From positions 1 to 64,000 of the forward strand of contig CAMLMV010000016.1 in the NCBI GenBank assembly GCA_946481275.1: a DNA stretch of 64,000 bases. Reading direction: 5' to 3'. The notes under the pieces were generated by a model. It saw only the letters and a program-made list of their open reading frames with translations. It ran no database searches and was not told the origin of the DNA. This DNA is from an uncultured Massilia sp. (GTDB lineage: Bacteria; Pseudomonadota; Gammaproteobacteria; Burkholderiales; Burkholderiaceae). Positions 26,876-38,396 of this stretch are shown here, in pieces (positions within the stretch are counted from its first letter, which is position 1; the number at the start of each line of letters is the position of its first letter). The position numbers and the translations under genes were made by a program.

Positions 26876-27714
26876 ACCAGACCACCAAGTTCGAACGCGC
26901 GCAGCTCGCGCAGGGCGGCGCCATCGACATCGACGGGCTGGGCATCCGCCTCGGCGAGGGAGCGCAGGCATTCGACGCCGTGCAGGACGTGTCGCTGTCC
27001 ATCGCCCCGGGCGAATTCGTCTGCGTGCTCGGTCCTTCCGGCTGCGGCAAGTCCACGTTGCTGGGCGCCCTCGCCGGCCACTGGACGCCGAGCCGCGGCA
27101 GCATCCACGTCGACGGCGCGCCGGTCGCCGGACCGCATCCGGACCGCGGCCTCGTCTTCCAGCAACACACGCTGTTCCCGTGGAAGAAGGTGCTGGACAA
27201 CGTCGCCTTCGGCCTCAAGATGCAGGGCGTGGGCCGGCGCGAACGGCGCGAACGGGCGCGCGAGCTGCTGGGCCTCGTGGGCCTCGCCGGCTTCGAGGAC
27301 CGCTATCCGATCCAGCTGTCGGGCGGCATGCAGCAGCGCGTGGAGATCGCGCGCGTGTTGATCAACCATCCGCGCGTGATGCTGATGGACGAACCGTTCG
27401 GCGCGCTGGACGCGCAGACGCGGTTGAAGATGCAGGAACTGCTGCTGGACGTGTGGGCGCGCGTGAACACGACCATCATCTTCATCACGCACGACATCGA
27501 CGAGGCGCTGTTCCTCGCCGACCGCATCCTCGTGATGAGCCCGCGGCCGGGCCGCATCATCGACGAGATCCGCCTCGACTTCGAACGCCCGCGCCATCCG
27601 GACGTCATGACCTCGAACCACTTCACGCGCTTGAAGCGTCACTGCCTGGACCTGCTGCACCCGCAGGCCAGCATCACGCCGCTCGCGCGCCTGAGCCCCC
27701 TGGGCCCTCTCTGA
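26872..27714 (+). CDS. ABC transporter ATP-binding protein (SsuB/TauB-like)
   Basis: A 280-residue ATPase. Walker A GPSGCGKST is at residues 54-62, a Q-loop FQQHTLFPWK follows, then the signature LSGGMQQR and Walker B LMDEPFGALD, with a switch histidine in FITHDIDEAL. The ATG overlaps the permease stop (ATGA). All catalytic motifs are intact. A C-terminal extension of about 30 residues ends ARLSPLGPL. With the two preceding genes it forms one complete importer. Confidence 0.94.
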   Translation: MNQTTKFERAQLAQGGAIDIDGLGIRLGEGAQAFDAVQDVSLSIAPGEFVCVLGPSGCGKSTLLGALAGHWTPSRGSIHVDGAPVAGPHPDRGLVFQQHTLFPWKKVLDNVAFGLKMQGVGRRERRERARELLGLVGLAGFEDRYPIQLSGGMQQRVEIARVLINHPRVMLMDEPFGALDAQTRLKMQELLLDVWARVNTTIIFITHDIDEALFLADRILVMSPRPGRIIDEIRLDFERPRHPDVMTSNHFTRLKRHCLDLLHPQASITPLARLSPLGPL

Positions 27715-27736
27715 ACCCTGCATGCAAGGATATACC

Positions 27737-28702
27737 GTGACTTCCGATATTTACGACGCCCTCGAACTCGCCGACTTGGCCGAACGCCTGCAGGATGACG
27801 ATGCGACCGTGCGCCGCATCGCCTTGATGGACCTGGCCGACCTGGACGGCGATGCCCACGTGCCGCTGCTGCTGGCCACGCTCGGCGACGATGCCGCCGT
27901 CGTGCGCACGGAAGCGGCGCGGGCGCTGGAAGCCTTCGAGTCGCCGGCAACCGTGCGCGGCCTTGCGCGCCTGCTGTCGGACGAGGATGCCGACGTGCGC
28001 GCCGCGGCGGCCCAGAGCCTCTCCGAACTGAAGCTGCCGGAATCGGCACAGGAACTGCTGCCTTATATCGGAGCGAGCGACGCCTTCGTGCGTGCGGCCG
28101 CGCTGCGCGGCGTGCGCGAGCTGCGCGTGGCGGACAGTTTTGCGCCCGCGCTGGCGGCGCTCGGCGACGCCGACCCGCTCGTGCGGCGCGAAGCCGTGAC
28201 CGTGCTGGGTTACCTGAAACGCCTCGATGGGGTCGACGCGCTGACGCGGCTGGCGATCCAGGATCCGGTGCCGGAGGTGCGGCGCGCCGCGGCAGGGGCG
28301 CTGGGTTTCGCGGAGGAGACGCCCCCGGTACTCGTCGCCCTGCTGGCGGCATTGTCCGACCAGGCCTGGCAGGTGCGCGAGGAAGCCGCGACGACGCTCG
28401 GCAAGCTGCGCCTGCGCGACGCGGCGCCGGCCCTCATCGCCGCGCTGGACGACGCCTACTGGCAGGTGCGCCTGCGCGCCGCCCGCAGCCTGGGCCGCTT
28501 GCGCAACCTGGATGCGCTGCCCGGATTGACCGCCGCGCTCACGCACACGATCAGCAATTTGAGGAAGGAGGCGGCGCTGGCGCTGGGCGAGATCGGCTCG
28601 CCGGCCGCCCTGCCCGCGCTGCGCGCGGCGGAGAGCGACCCGGATCCGGAAGTGCGCAAGTCCGTGCGCCTCGCGCTCCAGCAGATCGGGGCGCAAGCAT
28701 GA
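27737..28702 (+). CDS. HEAT-repeat (PBS-lyase type) protein, unknown function
   Basis: 321 residues made almost entirely of ten ~31-residue HEAT repeats with the pattern P-x-L-x(2)-L-x-D-x(3)-VR-x(2)-A-x(2)-L. Such E-Z-type repeats form an arc that binds proteins or cofactors; none of the catalytic residues of bilin lyases can be assigned. The GTG at 27737 is chosen because AAGGA lies six bases upstream; an ATG at 27722 overlaps that site. It starts 22 bases after the ATPase gene, and its stop overlaps the next ATG. Its presence in a flavoprotein/ferredoxin operon suggests a role in assembling or holding the enzyme. Confidence 0.85.
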   Translation: MTSDIYDALELADLAERLQDDDATVRRIALMDLADLDGDAHVPLLLATLGDDAAVVRTEAARALEAFESPATVRGLARLLSDEDADVRAAAAQSLSELKLPESAQELLPYIGASDAFVRAAALRGVRELRVADSFAPALAALGDADPLVRREAVTVLGYLKRLDGVDALTRLAIQDPVPEVRRAAAGALGFAEETPPVLVALLAALSDQAWQVREEAATTLGKLRLRDAAPALIAALDDAYWQVRLRAARSLGRLRNLDALPGLTAALTHTISNLRKEAALALGEIGSPAALPALRAAESDPDPEVRKSVRLALQQIGAQA

Positions 28703-28986
28703 CGGCGCTGCCGGAGACCATCGAGAACCACGCCGCGCAAGGCGTGCTGGCGCTGCACTGGGCAGACGGCCGCAGCGCACGCGTCACGCACGCGCGGCTG
28801 CGCGCCGTGTGCCCATGCTCCGAGTGCCGCGCGCAGCGGCGGGCCGGGATCGACATCCAGGAACAGGCGGACGTGCGCCTGGCCGCCATCGAACCCGTGG
28901 GTGCCTATGCGCTGAACCTCGCGTTCAGCGATGGGCACCGGCGGGGGATCTATCCGTTCGAGATGCTGGCGACGCTGGACCGGTGA
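28699..28986 (+). CDS. DUF971 (GBBH-like N-terminal domain) protein
   Basis: A 95-residue small domain protein. Cysteines at 38, 40 and 43 (CPCSECR) sit in the position where DUF971 domains carry metal- or cluster-binding cysteines. [19 protein letters not shown] is the conserved C-terminal half. DUF971 occurs alone, at the N terminus of gamma-butyrobetaine hydroxylases and fused to some Mrp-type Fe-S carriers. The ATG overlaps the HEAT gene stop (ATGA), so it is the last gene of the flavoprotein operon. An Fe-S or zinc accessory role is plausible. Confidence 0.88.
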   Translation: MTALPETIENHAAQGVLALHWADGRSARVTHARLRAVCPCSECRAQRRAGIDIQEQADVRLAAIEPVGAYALNLAFSDGHRRGIYPFEMLATLDR

Positions 28987-30617
28987 TCACGCCCCAGATT
29001 GAATACGGGGTGCGCCGGCACCGCGGCCGTCAGGGACGGCAGCGTCGAGCGCTGCCCGGGAAGCTGGAACTGGCCGACGACGAACGCCAGCTTTTCCGCC
29101 TGCTCCTGGAGTGACTCGGAAGCAGCCGCGGCCTCCTCGACCAGCGCCGCATTTTGCTGCGTGACCTGGTCCATCTGCGAGATCGCGCGGTTGACCTGGT
29201 CGATCCCGGCCGTCTGTTCCAGGCTGGCGGCACTGATCTCGCCCATCAGGCTGGTGACGCGCTGGATGGCCTCCACCACCTCCCGGGTCGTGGCGCCGGC
29301 TTGCTCCACCAATTTGCTGCCGGTCTCGATTTCCCCGACCGAGTTGTCGATCAACGCCTTGATTTCCTTGGCCGCCGTCGCGCTGCGCTGCGCCAGGTTG
29401 CGCACTTCCGACGCCACCACGGCGAAGCCGCGGCCCTGCTCTCCGGCACGCGCGGCCTCCACCGCCGCATTCAGCGCGAGGATATTGGTCTGGAAAGCGA
29501 TACTATCGATCACCCCGATGATGTCGGCGATCTGCTTGGCCGAGGTGTTGATGGCACCCATTGTATGCACCACTTCGGCGACCACCGCGCCGCCCTTGAG
29601 GGCGATGTCGGAAGCGGCCAGCGCCAGTTGGTTGGCTTGCTGCGCGTTGTCGGCGTTCTGTTTGACGGTCGAAGTCAATTCCTCCATCGACGACGCAGTC
29701 TCCTCGAGCGAGCTGGCCTGTTCTTCCGTGCGCGCGGACAGGTCCGCATTGCCGGACGCGATCTGTTGCGACGCGGCCGCGATGGTCTCGGTGCCGGTGC
29801 GGATCTCGGCGACGGCGTTGACCAGGTCTTCGCGCATGCCTCGCACCGCGGCCAGCATGCTGTGCCGGTCGTTCGGCCGCGTGTCGACCGACACGGTCAG
29901 GTCGCGTGCGGCGATGCTTTTCACGATATCGGCAGCATATCCCGGCTCGCCCCCCAGTTCTTTCAACAGCCCGCGCGTGATGACGGTACCCACGACCAGC
30001 GCCAGCAGGACGGCGCAGACAGACATGGTGCTCACGAACGCGGCGCCGGAATCTGCCCGTTCGATCGAATTCTTGCCGATGGTGGTCATCACGTCCCGCT
30101 GGAAGCTGGCCATCTTGTCGAGCTCGGCGAAATACGCGGTCTGTTTCGGGATCCCTTCGGCAAACAGCAAATCGACGGCCTGATTGCGTTCACCGGCTTC
30201 GATCAGCTTCTGGATCCGGCTCCGCACCTCGACGTTGGCGGCGCGTGCCGCCGTCATTCGCGTGAAGATATCCCTGGCGACCGTGTTATTGATCATCGCG
30301 TCGAGCTTGCGCAGCCGCTCGGCGGAATGGTTTGCCGCTTCATTTACCTTGTCGATAAACGTCTTGCGGTCTTCCGACGTCGGGGCCAACACGGCGTTGC
30401 GCAGATGACGTGCGACGGCATTGACGTCGTTCTTGATCTCGAGCGCCAGCGTCACCTTCACGTGGCGATCGTTCACGATTTCGTCGGTGATCGTGGCGCC
30501 TTCTTTCAGGCGCATCACGCTGAGGATGGCCACGGCGGCCAGCAGCAGCACGACGAGACCAAAACCGGACGCGAGACGCGTGCCGATACTTGTTTGCTTA
30601 AGCAACGCGATTTCCAT
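28950..30617 (-). CDS. Methyl-accepting chemotaxis protein
   Basis: A 555-residue chemoreceptor. A transmembrane helix at about residues 15-35 is followed by a four-helix-bundle periplasmic sensor to about 190, a second helix ([17 protein letters not shown]), a HAMP-like segment and a cytoplasmic signalling domain. The hairpin tip has the conserved [20 protein letters not shown]. It lacks the NWETF pentapeptide that recruits CheR/CheB. The 3' end overlaps the last 37 bases of the convergent DUF971 gene, so its final dozen residues are read from that gene's antisense strand. The ligand is unknown. Confidence 0.94.
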   Translation of the reverse strand: MEIALLKQTSIGTRLASGFGLVVLLLAAVAILSVMRLKEGATITDEIVNDRHVKVTLALEIKNDVNAVARHLRNAVLAPTSEDRKTFIDKVNEAANHSAERLRKLDAMINNTVARDIFTRMTAARAANVEVRSRIQKLIEAGERNQAVDLLFAEGIPKQTAYFAELDKMASFQRDVMTTIGKNSIERADSGAAFVSTMSVCAVLLALVVGTVITRGLLKELGGEPGYAADIVKSIAARDLTVSVDTRPNDRHSMLAAVRGMREDLVNAVAEIRTGTETIAAASQQIASGNADLSARTEEQASSLEETASSMEELTSTVKQNADNAQQANQLALAASDIALKGGAVVAEVVHTMGAINTSAKQIADIIGVIDSIAFQTNILALNAAVEAARAGEQGRGFAVVASEVRNLAQRSATAAKEIKALIDNSVGEIETGSKLVEQAGATTREVVEAIQRVTSLMGEISAASLEQTAGIDQVNRAISQMDQVTQQNAALVEEAAAASESLQEQAEKLAFVVGQFQLPGQRSTLPSLTAAVPAHPVFNLGRDHRSSVASISNG

Positions 30618-30760
30618 TCATGCATCCTCTCATTGGGCCAGTGTCGAGCCAGCCGTGGTTTTGCTAAAAAAACTAGATCTTAGCAATAATATGATGGATG
30701 AAATATCAGGAAATCCCTACATTGCAGTCAGGCAGGCTGAAGGCATCTGTCCTGCGGACG

Positions 30761-31606
30761 CTAGAACGCGATCTCGGTTTCCAGTGCCTGCCCGAGATGC
30801 AGCTCGCGGCCGGCCCCCGCCGTCACGATGCAGTTCATGCCCAGGCACACGGCGCCTTCCATGCGCGGGTTGGCGCGGTAGGTCTGCAGGATGTCGAGCG
30901 GGTCCGGTCCCGGGACACCCGTCGCCTGGTCGATGGACGGGATCGGGCAGCGCGCGCACGGCTTCACGGGACGGATCTCCACGTCGCCGATCGTGAGCGT
31001 CGCGAGAAAATCCTCTTCGCAGGCGTCGATGCCGTCGACGACGAGGTTCGGGCGGAAGCGGTCCATCTGCAACGCCGTGCGGCCGGCCGCGACGAGGCGC
31101 GCGTTGAGGTCGTCCAGCGACGCCTGGCCGATCAGCAGCAGCGGGTAGCCGTCCGCGAAACGCGTCTGCGCTGCCACGCCGTTGGTCCATTTGGTGCTCG
31201 TCGGGCGCACGACGTCGCGGTGGAAGCGCACGAGCCGGCACGGGGTTTTCAACGCGCTGGAAAACCAGTCCGCCGCCGCGTCGCCGCAATCGGCGGCGTC
31301 CACCGTGTCGTCCCAGATCTTCACCGTGCGTCTGGGCGCGGACTCGTCCCACGCAAGCGGCAGCGCCAGCGGATCCATGCCGGGCGCATGGACGCGCAGC
31401 CTGTCGCCGTCCGGCAGCGGCCGGACCAGCGCCATGCGCGGATGCTCGCGCTGCGTGAGGAACTGGCCGTCTTCCGTCACCAGCATCCATTCGCGGTCGT
31501 GCACGCCCAGCGCGAACAGGCCGGATTCGAGCACGGTGGCGGACCGGACGGCGATGCCGGCACAGGATTTGATCGGGTACAGGAGCAGATGGGTGAGCAG
31601 GGCCAT
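30761..31606 (-). CDS. MOSC domain-containing protein (YcbX-like)
   Basis: 281 residues. An N-terminal MOSC_N beta-barrel domain (LLYPIKSCAGI at the start) is joined to a MOSC domain with FRPNLVVDGIDACEED and PVKPCARCPIPSID, the latter carrying the conserved cysteine. Family members bind molybdenum cofactor or pyridoxal-type ligands; E. coli YcbX reduces N-hydroxylated compounds. The usual C-terminal 2Fe-2S ferredoxin domain of YcbX is absent. The ATG at 31606 fits the domain start. It is divergent from the thiamin operon. Confidence 0.9.
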   Translation of the reverse strand: MALLTHLLLYPIKSCAGIAVRSATVLESGLFALGVHDREWMLVTEDGQFLTQREHPRMALVRPLPDGDRLRVHAPGMDPLALPLAWDESAPRRTVKIWDDTVDAADCGDAAADWFSSALKTPCRLVRFHRDVVRPTSTKWTNGVAAQTRFADGYPLLLIGQASLDDLNARLVAAGRTALQMDRFRPNLVVDGIDACEEDFLATLTIGDVEIRPVKPCARCPIPSIDQATGVPGPDPLDILQTYRANPRMEGAVCLGMNCIVTAGAGRELHLGQALETEIAF

Positions 31607-31678
31607 GGATCGGTTCGTTCTGTGGGATCGGGGAGACAGGCCGATAGTATGCACCATTCCGCACCCCGCGGTTCCTGT

Positions 31679-31707
31679 TTGCCAAGCGCATAAAACCCGC
31701 GTACACT
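31679..31707 (+). promoter_or_regulatory. Putative promoter of thiC-thiS-thiG-thiD-thiE
   Basis: TTGCCA (31679-31684) and TACACT (31702-31707), exactly 17 bases apart, lie about 40 bases ahead of the riboswitch, so transcription would start near 31714. Confidence 0.55.
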
Positions 31708-31746
31708 CCGTCCCGTCGTTTCGTGGACTGCACGAAACGACACCAA

Positions 31747-33831
<2,085 letters not shown>

Positions 33832-33834
33832 AGG

Positions 33835-34038
33835 ATGGTCGAGATCGAACTGAACGGCGCCGCGCACACGCTGCCGGCGCAGGCCAGCCTGCACGACCTC
33901 GTGGAATCGCTGGGCCTCGCGGGACAGAAGCTCGCGCTGGCCGTGAACCGCCAGGTCGTGCCGCGCGAGCGCTGGCGCGACACGCCCCTGCAGGCGCGCG
34001 ACCGCGTGGACGTGGTGCGCGCCATCGGCGGCGGCTGA
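33835..34038 (+). CDS. thiS: Sulfur carrier protein ThiS
   Basis: A 67-residue ubiquitin-like protein ending in the required Gly-Gly (AIGGG). The C terminus is adenylated and converted to a thiocarboxylate that gives sulfur to the thiazole ring in ThiG. It starts three bases after the thiC stop. In many betaproteobacteria thiO lies between thiC and thiS; it is missing here. Confidence 0.95.
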   Translation: MVEIELNGAAHTLPAQASLHDLVESLGLAGQKLALAVNRQVVPRERWRDTPLQARDRVDVVRAIGGG

Positions 34039-34060
34039 TCTCAACGATACGGAGCACAAC

Positions 34061-34855
34061 ATGACGAATGCAACCTCTGCGGACCGGCCGTTGATCATCG
34101 CCGGCAAGGAATACAACTCGCGCCTGCTGGTGGGCAGCGGCAAATACCGCGACCTGGAACAGACCCGCGCGGCGACCGAAGCATCGGGCGCCGACATCAT
34201 CACGGTGGCGATCCGCCGCGTAAACATCGGCCAGCACGCCAATGAGCCGAACCTGCTCGACGTGGTGCCGCCGTCGCGCTGGACGATCCTGCCCAACACG
34301 GCGGGCTGCTACAACGCGAAGGACGCCGTGTACACGCTGCAGCTGGCGCGCGAACTGCTGAACGGCCACAAGCTCGTCAAGCTGGAAGTGCTGGGCGACG
34401 AGAAGACGCTGTTCCCGAACATGCCGGAGACGCTGGTCGCCGCGCGCGAACTGGTGCGCGACGGCTTCGACGTGATGGTCTATTGCAGCGACGACCCGAT
34501 CCAGGCCCGCATGCTGGAAGACATCGGCTGCGCGGCGATCATGCCGCTCGCGTCGCTGATCGGCTCCGGCATGGGCATCCTGAATCCGTGGAACCTGTCG
34601 CTGATCATCGAGCAGACGCAGGTGCCCGTGATCGTCGACGCGGGCGTCGGCACGGCGTCCGACGCGGCCATCGCGATGGAACTGGGCTGCGACGGCGTCC
34701 TGATGAACAGCGCCATCGCCGGCGCCAAGGATCCGGTGCGCATGGCCAATGCGATGCGCCTCGCGGTGGAAGCGGGCCGCGAAGCGTACCTGGCCGGCCG
34801 CATGCCGCGCAAGTTCGCGGCGTCGCCGTCGTCGCCGATGGTGGGCCGGATCTGA
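34061..34855 (+). CDS. thiG: Thiazole synthase
   Basis: A 264-residue TIM-barrel enzyme that combines deoxyxylulose-5-phosphate, dehydroglycine and ThiS thiocarboxylate to make the thiazole phosphate. The Schiff-base lysine is Lys107 in VKLEVLGDE. Also present are LLVGSGKY at the start, [12 protein letters not shown] and [18 protein letters not shown] phosphate-binding motifs. A GATACGGAG Shine-Dalgarno precedes the ATG. Its stop overlaps the thiD start by one base. Confidence 0.97.
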   Translation: MTNATSADRPLIIAGKEYNSRLLVGSGKYRDLEQTRAATEASGADIITVAIRRVNIGQHANEPNLLDVVPPSRWTILPNTAGCYNAKDAVYTLQLARELLNGHKLVKLEVLGDEKTLFPNMPETLVAARELVRDGFDVMVYCSDDPIQARMLEDIGCAAIMPLASLIGSGMGILNPWNLSLIIEQTQVPVIVDAGVGTASDAAIAMELGCDGVLMNSAIAGAKDPVRMANAMRLAVEAGREAYLAGRMPRKFAASPSSPMVGRI

Positions 34856-35619
34856 TGGACGCGGCCCTGCGGCCCTGCGTCCTCGTGTGCGCCGGCCTCG
34901 ATCCGTCGGGCGGCGCCGGCATCCAGGCCGACATCGAAGCGATTTCGGCCCAGGGTGCGCACGCGCTGCCGCTCGTGACGGCGCTGACGGTCCAGGACAA
35001 CAACGCCGTGCGCGAAGTGGTGCCCGTCGATGCGGGCCTGCTGCTGCGCCAGGCCGTGGTGCTGGCCGACACGATGCCCATCCACGCGGTGAAGATCGGC
35101 ATTCCGGGCAGCCGGGAAAACGCGGAAGCCATCGCCGGCATCATCCGCATGCTGCGCGTGCGCCGGCCCGGCCTGCCCGTCGTCCTCGATCCGGTGCTGG
35201 CCAGCGGCCGCGGCGACAGCCTGGCGCGCGGCGACGCCCTGGCCGCGCTGGCGCCGCTGCTGGCCCTGGCGACGCTCGTCGTACCGAACCTGCCGGAGGC
35301 GGCGGCGCTGGGTATCTCCACGACGGGCGCCGACCTGCCCTGCCCCCACGTGCTGGTCACGGGCGGACATGCCGACGGCGTCGACGTCGTCAACCGCTGG
35401 CTCTCGGCCGCCGGCGCGCGCGAGTGGCGCTGGCCGCGGCTGCGCGGCGAATTCCACGGCAGCGGCTGCACGCTCGCGTCGAGCATCGCGGCGCGCCTGG
35501 CGCTGGGCGACACGATGGCGCAGGCCCTCGAACTGGGCCAGCGCTACTGCGACCGGACGCTCGCGCATGCCTACGCCATCGCGCCGGGCCAGCGCATCCC
35601 GCGCCGCATCCATCCATAG
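34855..35619 (+). CDS. thiD: Hydroxymethylpyrimidine/phosphomethylpyrimidine kinase
   Basis: A 254-residue ribokinase-fold enzyme that phosphorylates HMP and HMP-phosphate to HMP-pyrophosphate. The substrate-binding start is CAGLDPSGGAGIQADIEA, and the ATP/anion-hole motif GEFHGSGCTLASSIAA is near residue 200. The ATG shares its A with the thiG stop (TGATG). This is slightly shorter than E. coli ThiD (266). It completes the pyrimidine branch in the same operon. Confidence 0.95.
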   Translation: MDAALRPCVLVCAGLDPSGGAGIQADIEAISAQGAHALPLVTALTVQDNNAVREVVPVDAGLLLRQAVVLADTMPIHAVKIGIPGSRENAEAIAGIIRMLRVRRPGLPVVLDPVLASGRGDSLARGDALAALAPLLALATLVVPNLPEAAALGISTTGADLPCPHVLVTGGHADGVDVVNRWLSAAGAREWRWPRLRGEFHGSGCTLASSIAARLALGDTMAQALELGQRYCDRTLAHAYAIAPGQRIPRRIHP

Positions 35620-35629
35620 GAGAGAGAAC

Positions 35630-36235
35630 ATGCGAGGTTTGTACCTGGTGACCCCGAACTGGGACGACACCGACCGCCTGCTGGAGGTGACGGAGCAGGC
35701 GCTGCGCGCCGGCGCCGCGCTGATCCAGTACCGCCACAAGGATGCGGGACCGGAGCTGGCCCGCGAACAGGCCTCTGCCCTGCTCGCGCTGTGCCGCCGC
35801 AACGGCCGGCCGCTGATCATCAACGACCATGTGACGTTGTGCACGGAGCTCGATGCGGACGGCATCCACGTGGGCGGCCTCGATGCGCCGGTGGCGGCCG
35901 TGCGCGGCCTGGTCGGCCAGGACAAGATCGTGGGCGCGTCGTGCTACGGCGACCTGGAACTGGCGCGCCGCGCGCAGGGCGCGGGCGCGAGCTATGTCGC
36001 GTTCGGCGGTTTTTACCCGTCGCTCGTGAAGAAGTATGCCGTGACGACGCCGCCGGACATCGTCCTGCAGGCCAAGGCCAGCCTGTGCGTGCCGGTGGTC
36101 GTGATCGGCGGGATGACGGCGGCGAACGCGCGGCCCCTCGTCTCGCGCGGGGCCGATATGGTCGCCGCCATCAGCAGCGTGGTGCAGGCGCCGGATCCGT
36201 ACTCGGCGGCGCGCGAGTTCGTCGGGCTCTTCTGA
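35630..36235 (+). CDS. thiE: Thiamin-phosphate synthase
   Basis: A 201-residue TIM barrel that couples HMP-pyrophosphate and thiazole phosphate to thiamin monophosphate. QYRHK (33-37), LIINDHVTLCTELDADGIHVGG and the phosphate loop VVVIGGMTAAN are present. An AGGAGAG Shine-Dalgarno lies seven bases before the ATG. Last gene of the thi operon; the stop is ten bases from the convergent phoX-like stop. Kinase ThiL is not in the window. Confidence 0.95.
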   Translation: MRGLYLVTPNWDDTDRLLEVTEQALRAGAALIQYRHKDAGPELAREQASALLALCRRNGRPLIINDHVTLCTELDADGIHVGGLDAPVAAVRGLVGQDKIVGASCYGDLELARRAQGAGASYVAFGGFYPSLVKKYAVTTPPDIVLQAKASLCVPVVVIGGMTAANARPLVSRGADMVAAISSVVQAPDPYSAAREFVGLF

Positions 36236-36245
36236 GCCCGATGCA

Positions 36246-38240
36246 TCACGCCTTGGCCAGCTTGAACTGCGCCAGTTCACCGGTGAGGTAGCCGACCGCC
36301 GCGCCGAACTTGTCCTTGTAGTTGGCCTTGATGAGCGGGTCCAGCGTGCCCTTGACGTTGGCGTGGATGCCGCCCCAGTCGCCCGGATGCTGGAAGTTGC
36401 TCATGATGTAGGTCCAGCCATTGACGTCGTCGACGGCATGCAGGCCCGTCGACTCGCCGCCGGCCGGCACCGACAGCAGGCGCGAGAGCTGCTTCGTGTC
36501 GACGTTGTACGCCCACAGGAAGTTGTTGACGTGCTGGCTGCTGTCCTCGCCGATGAACAGCGTGCGCATCTTTTCCGAGAACTTCAGGTTGTCCGGGTTG
36601 CCCACCTTGTCCGGGTTCGCCGTGTTGCCGAGGGCGTCGGCGGCGATGTCCTCGCCCACCAGCAGCGCCTTCGTATCCGCCGGCATCCACTCGCTGTCGA
36701 TGGCGTTGCCGGCCGTGTCCTTTTGGCCGCCCTTCAGGTTCAGCATCATGACGGCGCCCGCGTTCAGCGCCTTCGGGATCGCGATACCGTTTCCCGGCAC
36801 GTTCAGCGCGTTACCGGCGACCATCGAGCTCTGGCAGTTCTGCAGGGCCGAGTAGGCGATCTTGTCCTTGATGTTGACGGTGGTGCCTTCCATCTTCGTG
36901 AAGCCCATCGATGCGCCGACGAGGGCGGCGTAGCGGTGCGTCTCCAGGAACGCGGCCGCCTTTTCCATCCCGGCCTTCACCTTGATCCACTCGACGCGGC
37001 CATTGGCGGTGACCTTCGTGTAGGTGGCATCAAGCGGGTCGGTGGTCTTGACGTCCATGATGTCGGCCGGTTTCAGCGACGCGGCCAGCGAGCGGATCTC
37101 GGCGCTCGTGGCGGAACCCAGCTTGATCCACGTGAGCGGCGCGGCGGCGCCGGCGGGGTCCAGGCTGAAGCCCGTGCCGACCTTGGCCACGTACAGCGTG
37201 CCTGCGGACAGGTCTTTCTCCTTGTCGGCCACGAACGCGAAGTAGCCGCTGTTGGTGGCGTCGTCGCCCATGATCACGGTGCGGTTGTCCGGCATCACCT
37301 GCACCAGCTCGTGCGAGATGCGGCCCAGGCAGTAGTGCTTCTTGATCGATGCGGTGCCGTCCGCGTTGACCGTCACTTCCGGCAGGTGGCCGTAGTTGTA
37401 CGGGTTCGCCTTCGTCTCGTCGCCGTACAGGTTCCTGCTGAAGGCCTTGAATTGCGCGTCGGTGGCGGCGAGGTAGGCGTTCGGCTCGTACTCCTCGCTC
37501 GACAGGTGCGTGCCCCACGGCGACAGGCTGGCGCCGCACGTGATCCACAGGCCGTTCACGCTGGAGGTGTCGACGTTGTGGTACTTCACGAGCGTCAGCT
37601 TGCCGGTGGTCTTGTCCTGGTCGAGGGTCAGCACGGCGATCGGCGACGGCAGCCGGCCATACATGTCCGTCTTGCCGTCCTGCGCCCACGTCGTGTACTC
37701 GAACTGCACGACGGCGAACACCGTATTGCCCTTCACGCCGGCCACGTTCGCGTTCGGCACCGTCAGCAGCGACGTGCCGTCCGGCGAGTCGGAGAAGAAC
37801 TGGCGCTCCTTGCCGGCGACCGTCGAGTCAATGATCGGCTTGTTGTTGATGTCGTAGTAGCCGCCGGCGAGGATGGTGCCGCCGCTGCCGTTCGGGACCA
37901 TGTCGCCCGTGATGAAGAACGGTTGATACGACAGCTTGAAATCGAGCTTGCTGCTGTCGCTGAAGTTGACGGTCATCGTCGAGCCGACGGACGTCGTCGC
38001 CATCGCGGCGGCGGCGGCCAGGGTCGGCGCCGTCATCGACCCGAACGACACGCTGGCGAGCGTCACGGCCGGCGTCGTCGGCGCGGTGGTCGTCGGGGTG
38101 TCGCTGACGTTGTCATGACTGCTGCCGCCGCCGCAGCCGGCCAGCAACGCGGCCACGCCGCCGGCGCCCAGCGGCAGCATCGGGGTGGCGCCCATCAGGC
38201 GAAGCAGGCGGCGGCGGGACAGGTCGGGATTCGGGTTCAT
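36246..38240 (-). CDS. PhoX-like (DUF839) phosphatase, Tat lipoprotein
   Basis: 664 residues. The N terminus has a twin-arginine motif (SRRRLLRLMG, residues 8-17) and a lipobox LAGC with Cys36, so a folded, metal-loaded, membrane-anchored extracytoplasmic enzyme is expected. The DUF839 beta-propeller contains SLSPWGTHLSSEEYEPNAY, ELVQVMPDNRTVIMGDDA and FIGEDSSQHVNNFLWAY, which match metal-ligand regions of PhoX, the Ca/Fe alkaline phosphatase. It is divergent from a second phosphatase across a Pho-box-like repeat, supporting a role under phosphate limitation. Other DUF839 proteins lack proven activity. Confidence 0.85.
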   Translation of the reverse strand: MNPNPDLSRRRLLRLMGATPMLPLGAGGVAALLAGCGGGSSHDNVSDTPTTTAPTTPAVTLASVSFGSMTAPTLAAAAAMATTSVGSTMTVNFSDSSKLDFKLSYQPFFITGDMVPNGSGGTILAGGYYDINNKPIIDSTVAGKERQFFSDSPDGTSLLTVPNANVAGVKGNTVFAVVQFEYTTWAQDGKTDMYGRLPSPIAVLTLDQDKTTGKLTLVKYHNVDTSSVNGLWITCGASLSPWGTHLSSEEYEPNAYLAATDAQFKAFSRNLYGDETKANPYNYGHLPEVTVNADGTASIKKHYCLGRISHELVQVMPDNRTVIMGDDATNSGYFAFVADKEKDLSAGTLYVAKVGTGFSLDPAGAAAPLTWIKLGSATSAEIRSLAASLKPADIMDVKTTDPLDATYTKVTANGRVEWIKVKAGMEKAAAFLETHRYAALVGASMGFTKMEGTTVNIKDKIAYSALQNCQSSMVAGNALNVPGNGIAIPKALNAGAVMMLNLKGGQKDTAGNAIDSEWMPADTKALLVGEDIAADALGNTANPDKVGNPDNLKFSEKMRTLFIGEDSSQHVNNFLWAYNVDTKQLSRLLSVPAGGESTGLHAVDDVNGWTYIMSNFQHPGDWGGIHANVKGTLDPLIKANYKDKFGAAVGYLTGELAQFKLAKA

Positions 38241-38319
38241 GCGTCAACTCTCCAGGGTTCACAAAAGGAATGCCCCGGAGGTTAGTTGACAAATATTTCA
38301 CCCTAATTACAAGAATCGT

Positions 38320-38353
38320 CCGTCATCAAGCCGTCATCAGCCGCTCATATCAT
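38320..38353 (+). promoter_or_regulatory. Pho-box-like tandem repeat with -10 element
   Basis: CCGTCAT occurs at 38320-38326 and 38331-38337, separated by CAAG, exactly the 7+4 spacing of PhoB boxes (consensus CTGTCAT). A third, degenerate copy CGCTCAT follows at 38342-38348. TATCAT (38348-38353) lies ten bases after the second repeat, the expected distance for a PhoB-activated promoter driving the PAP2 gene. Confidence 0.65.
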
Positions 38354-38396
38354 GCGACCGATTTTTCCGCTTTGACAACACATTAAAGGGTTTCGC

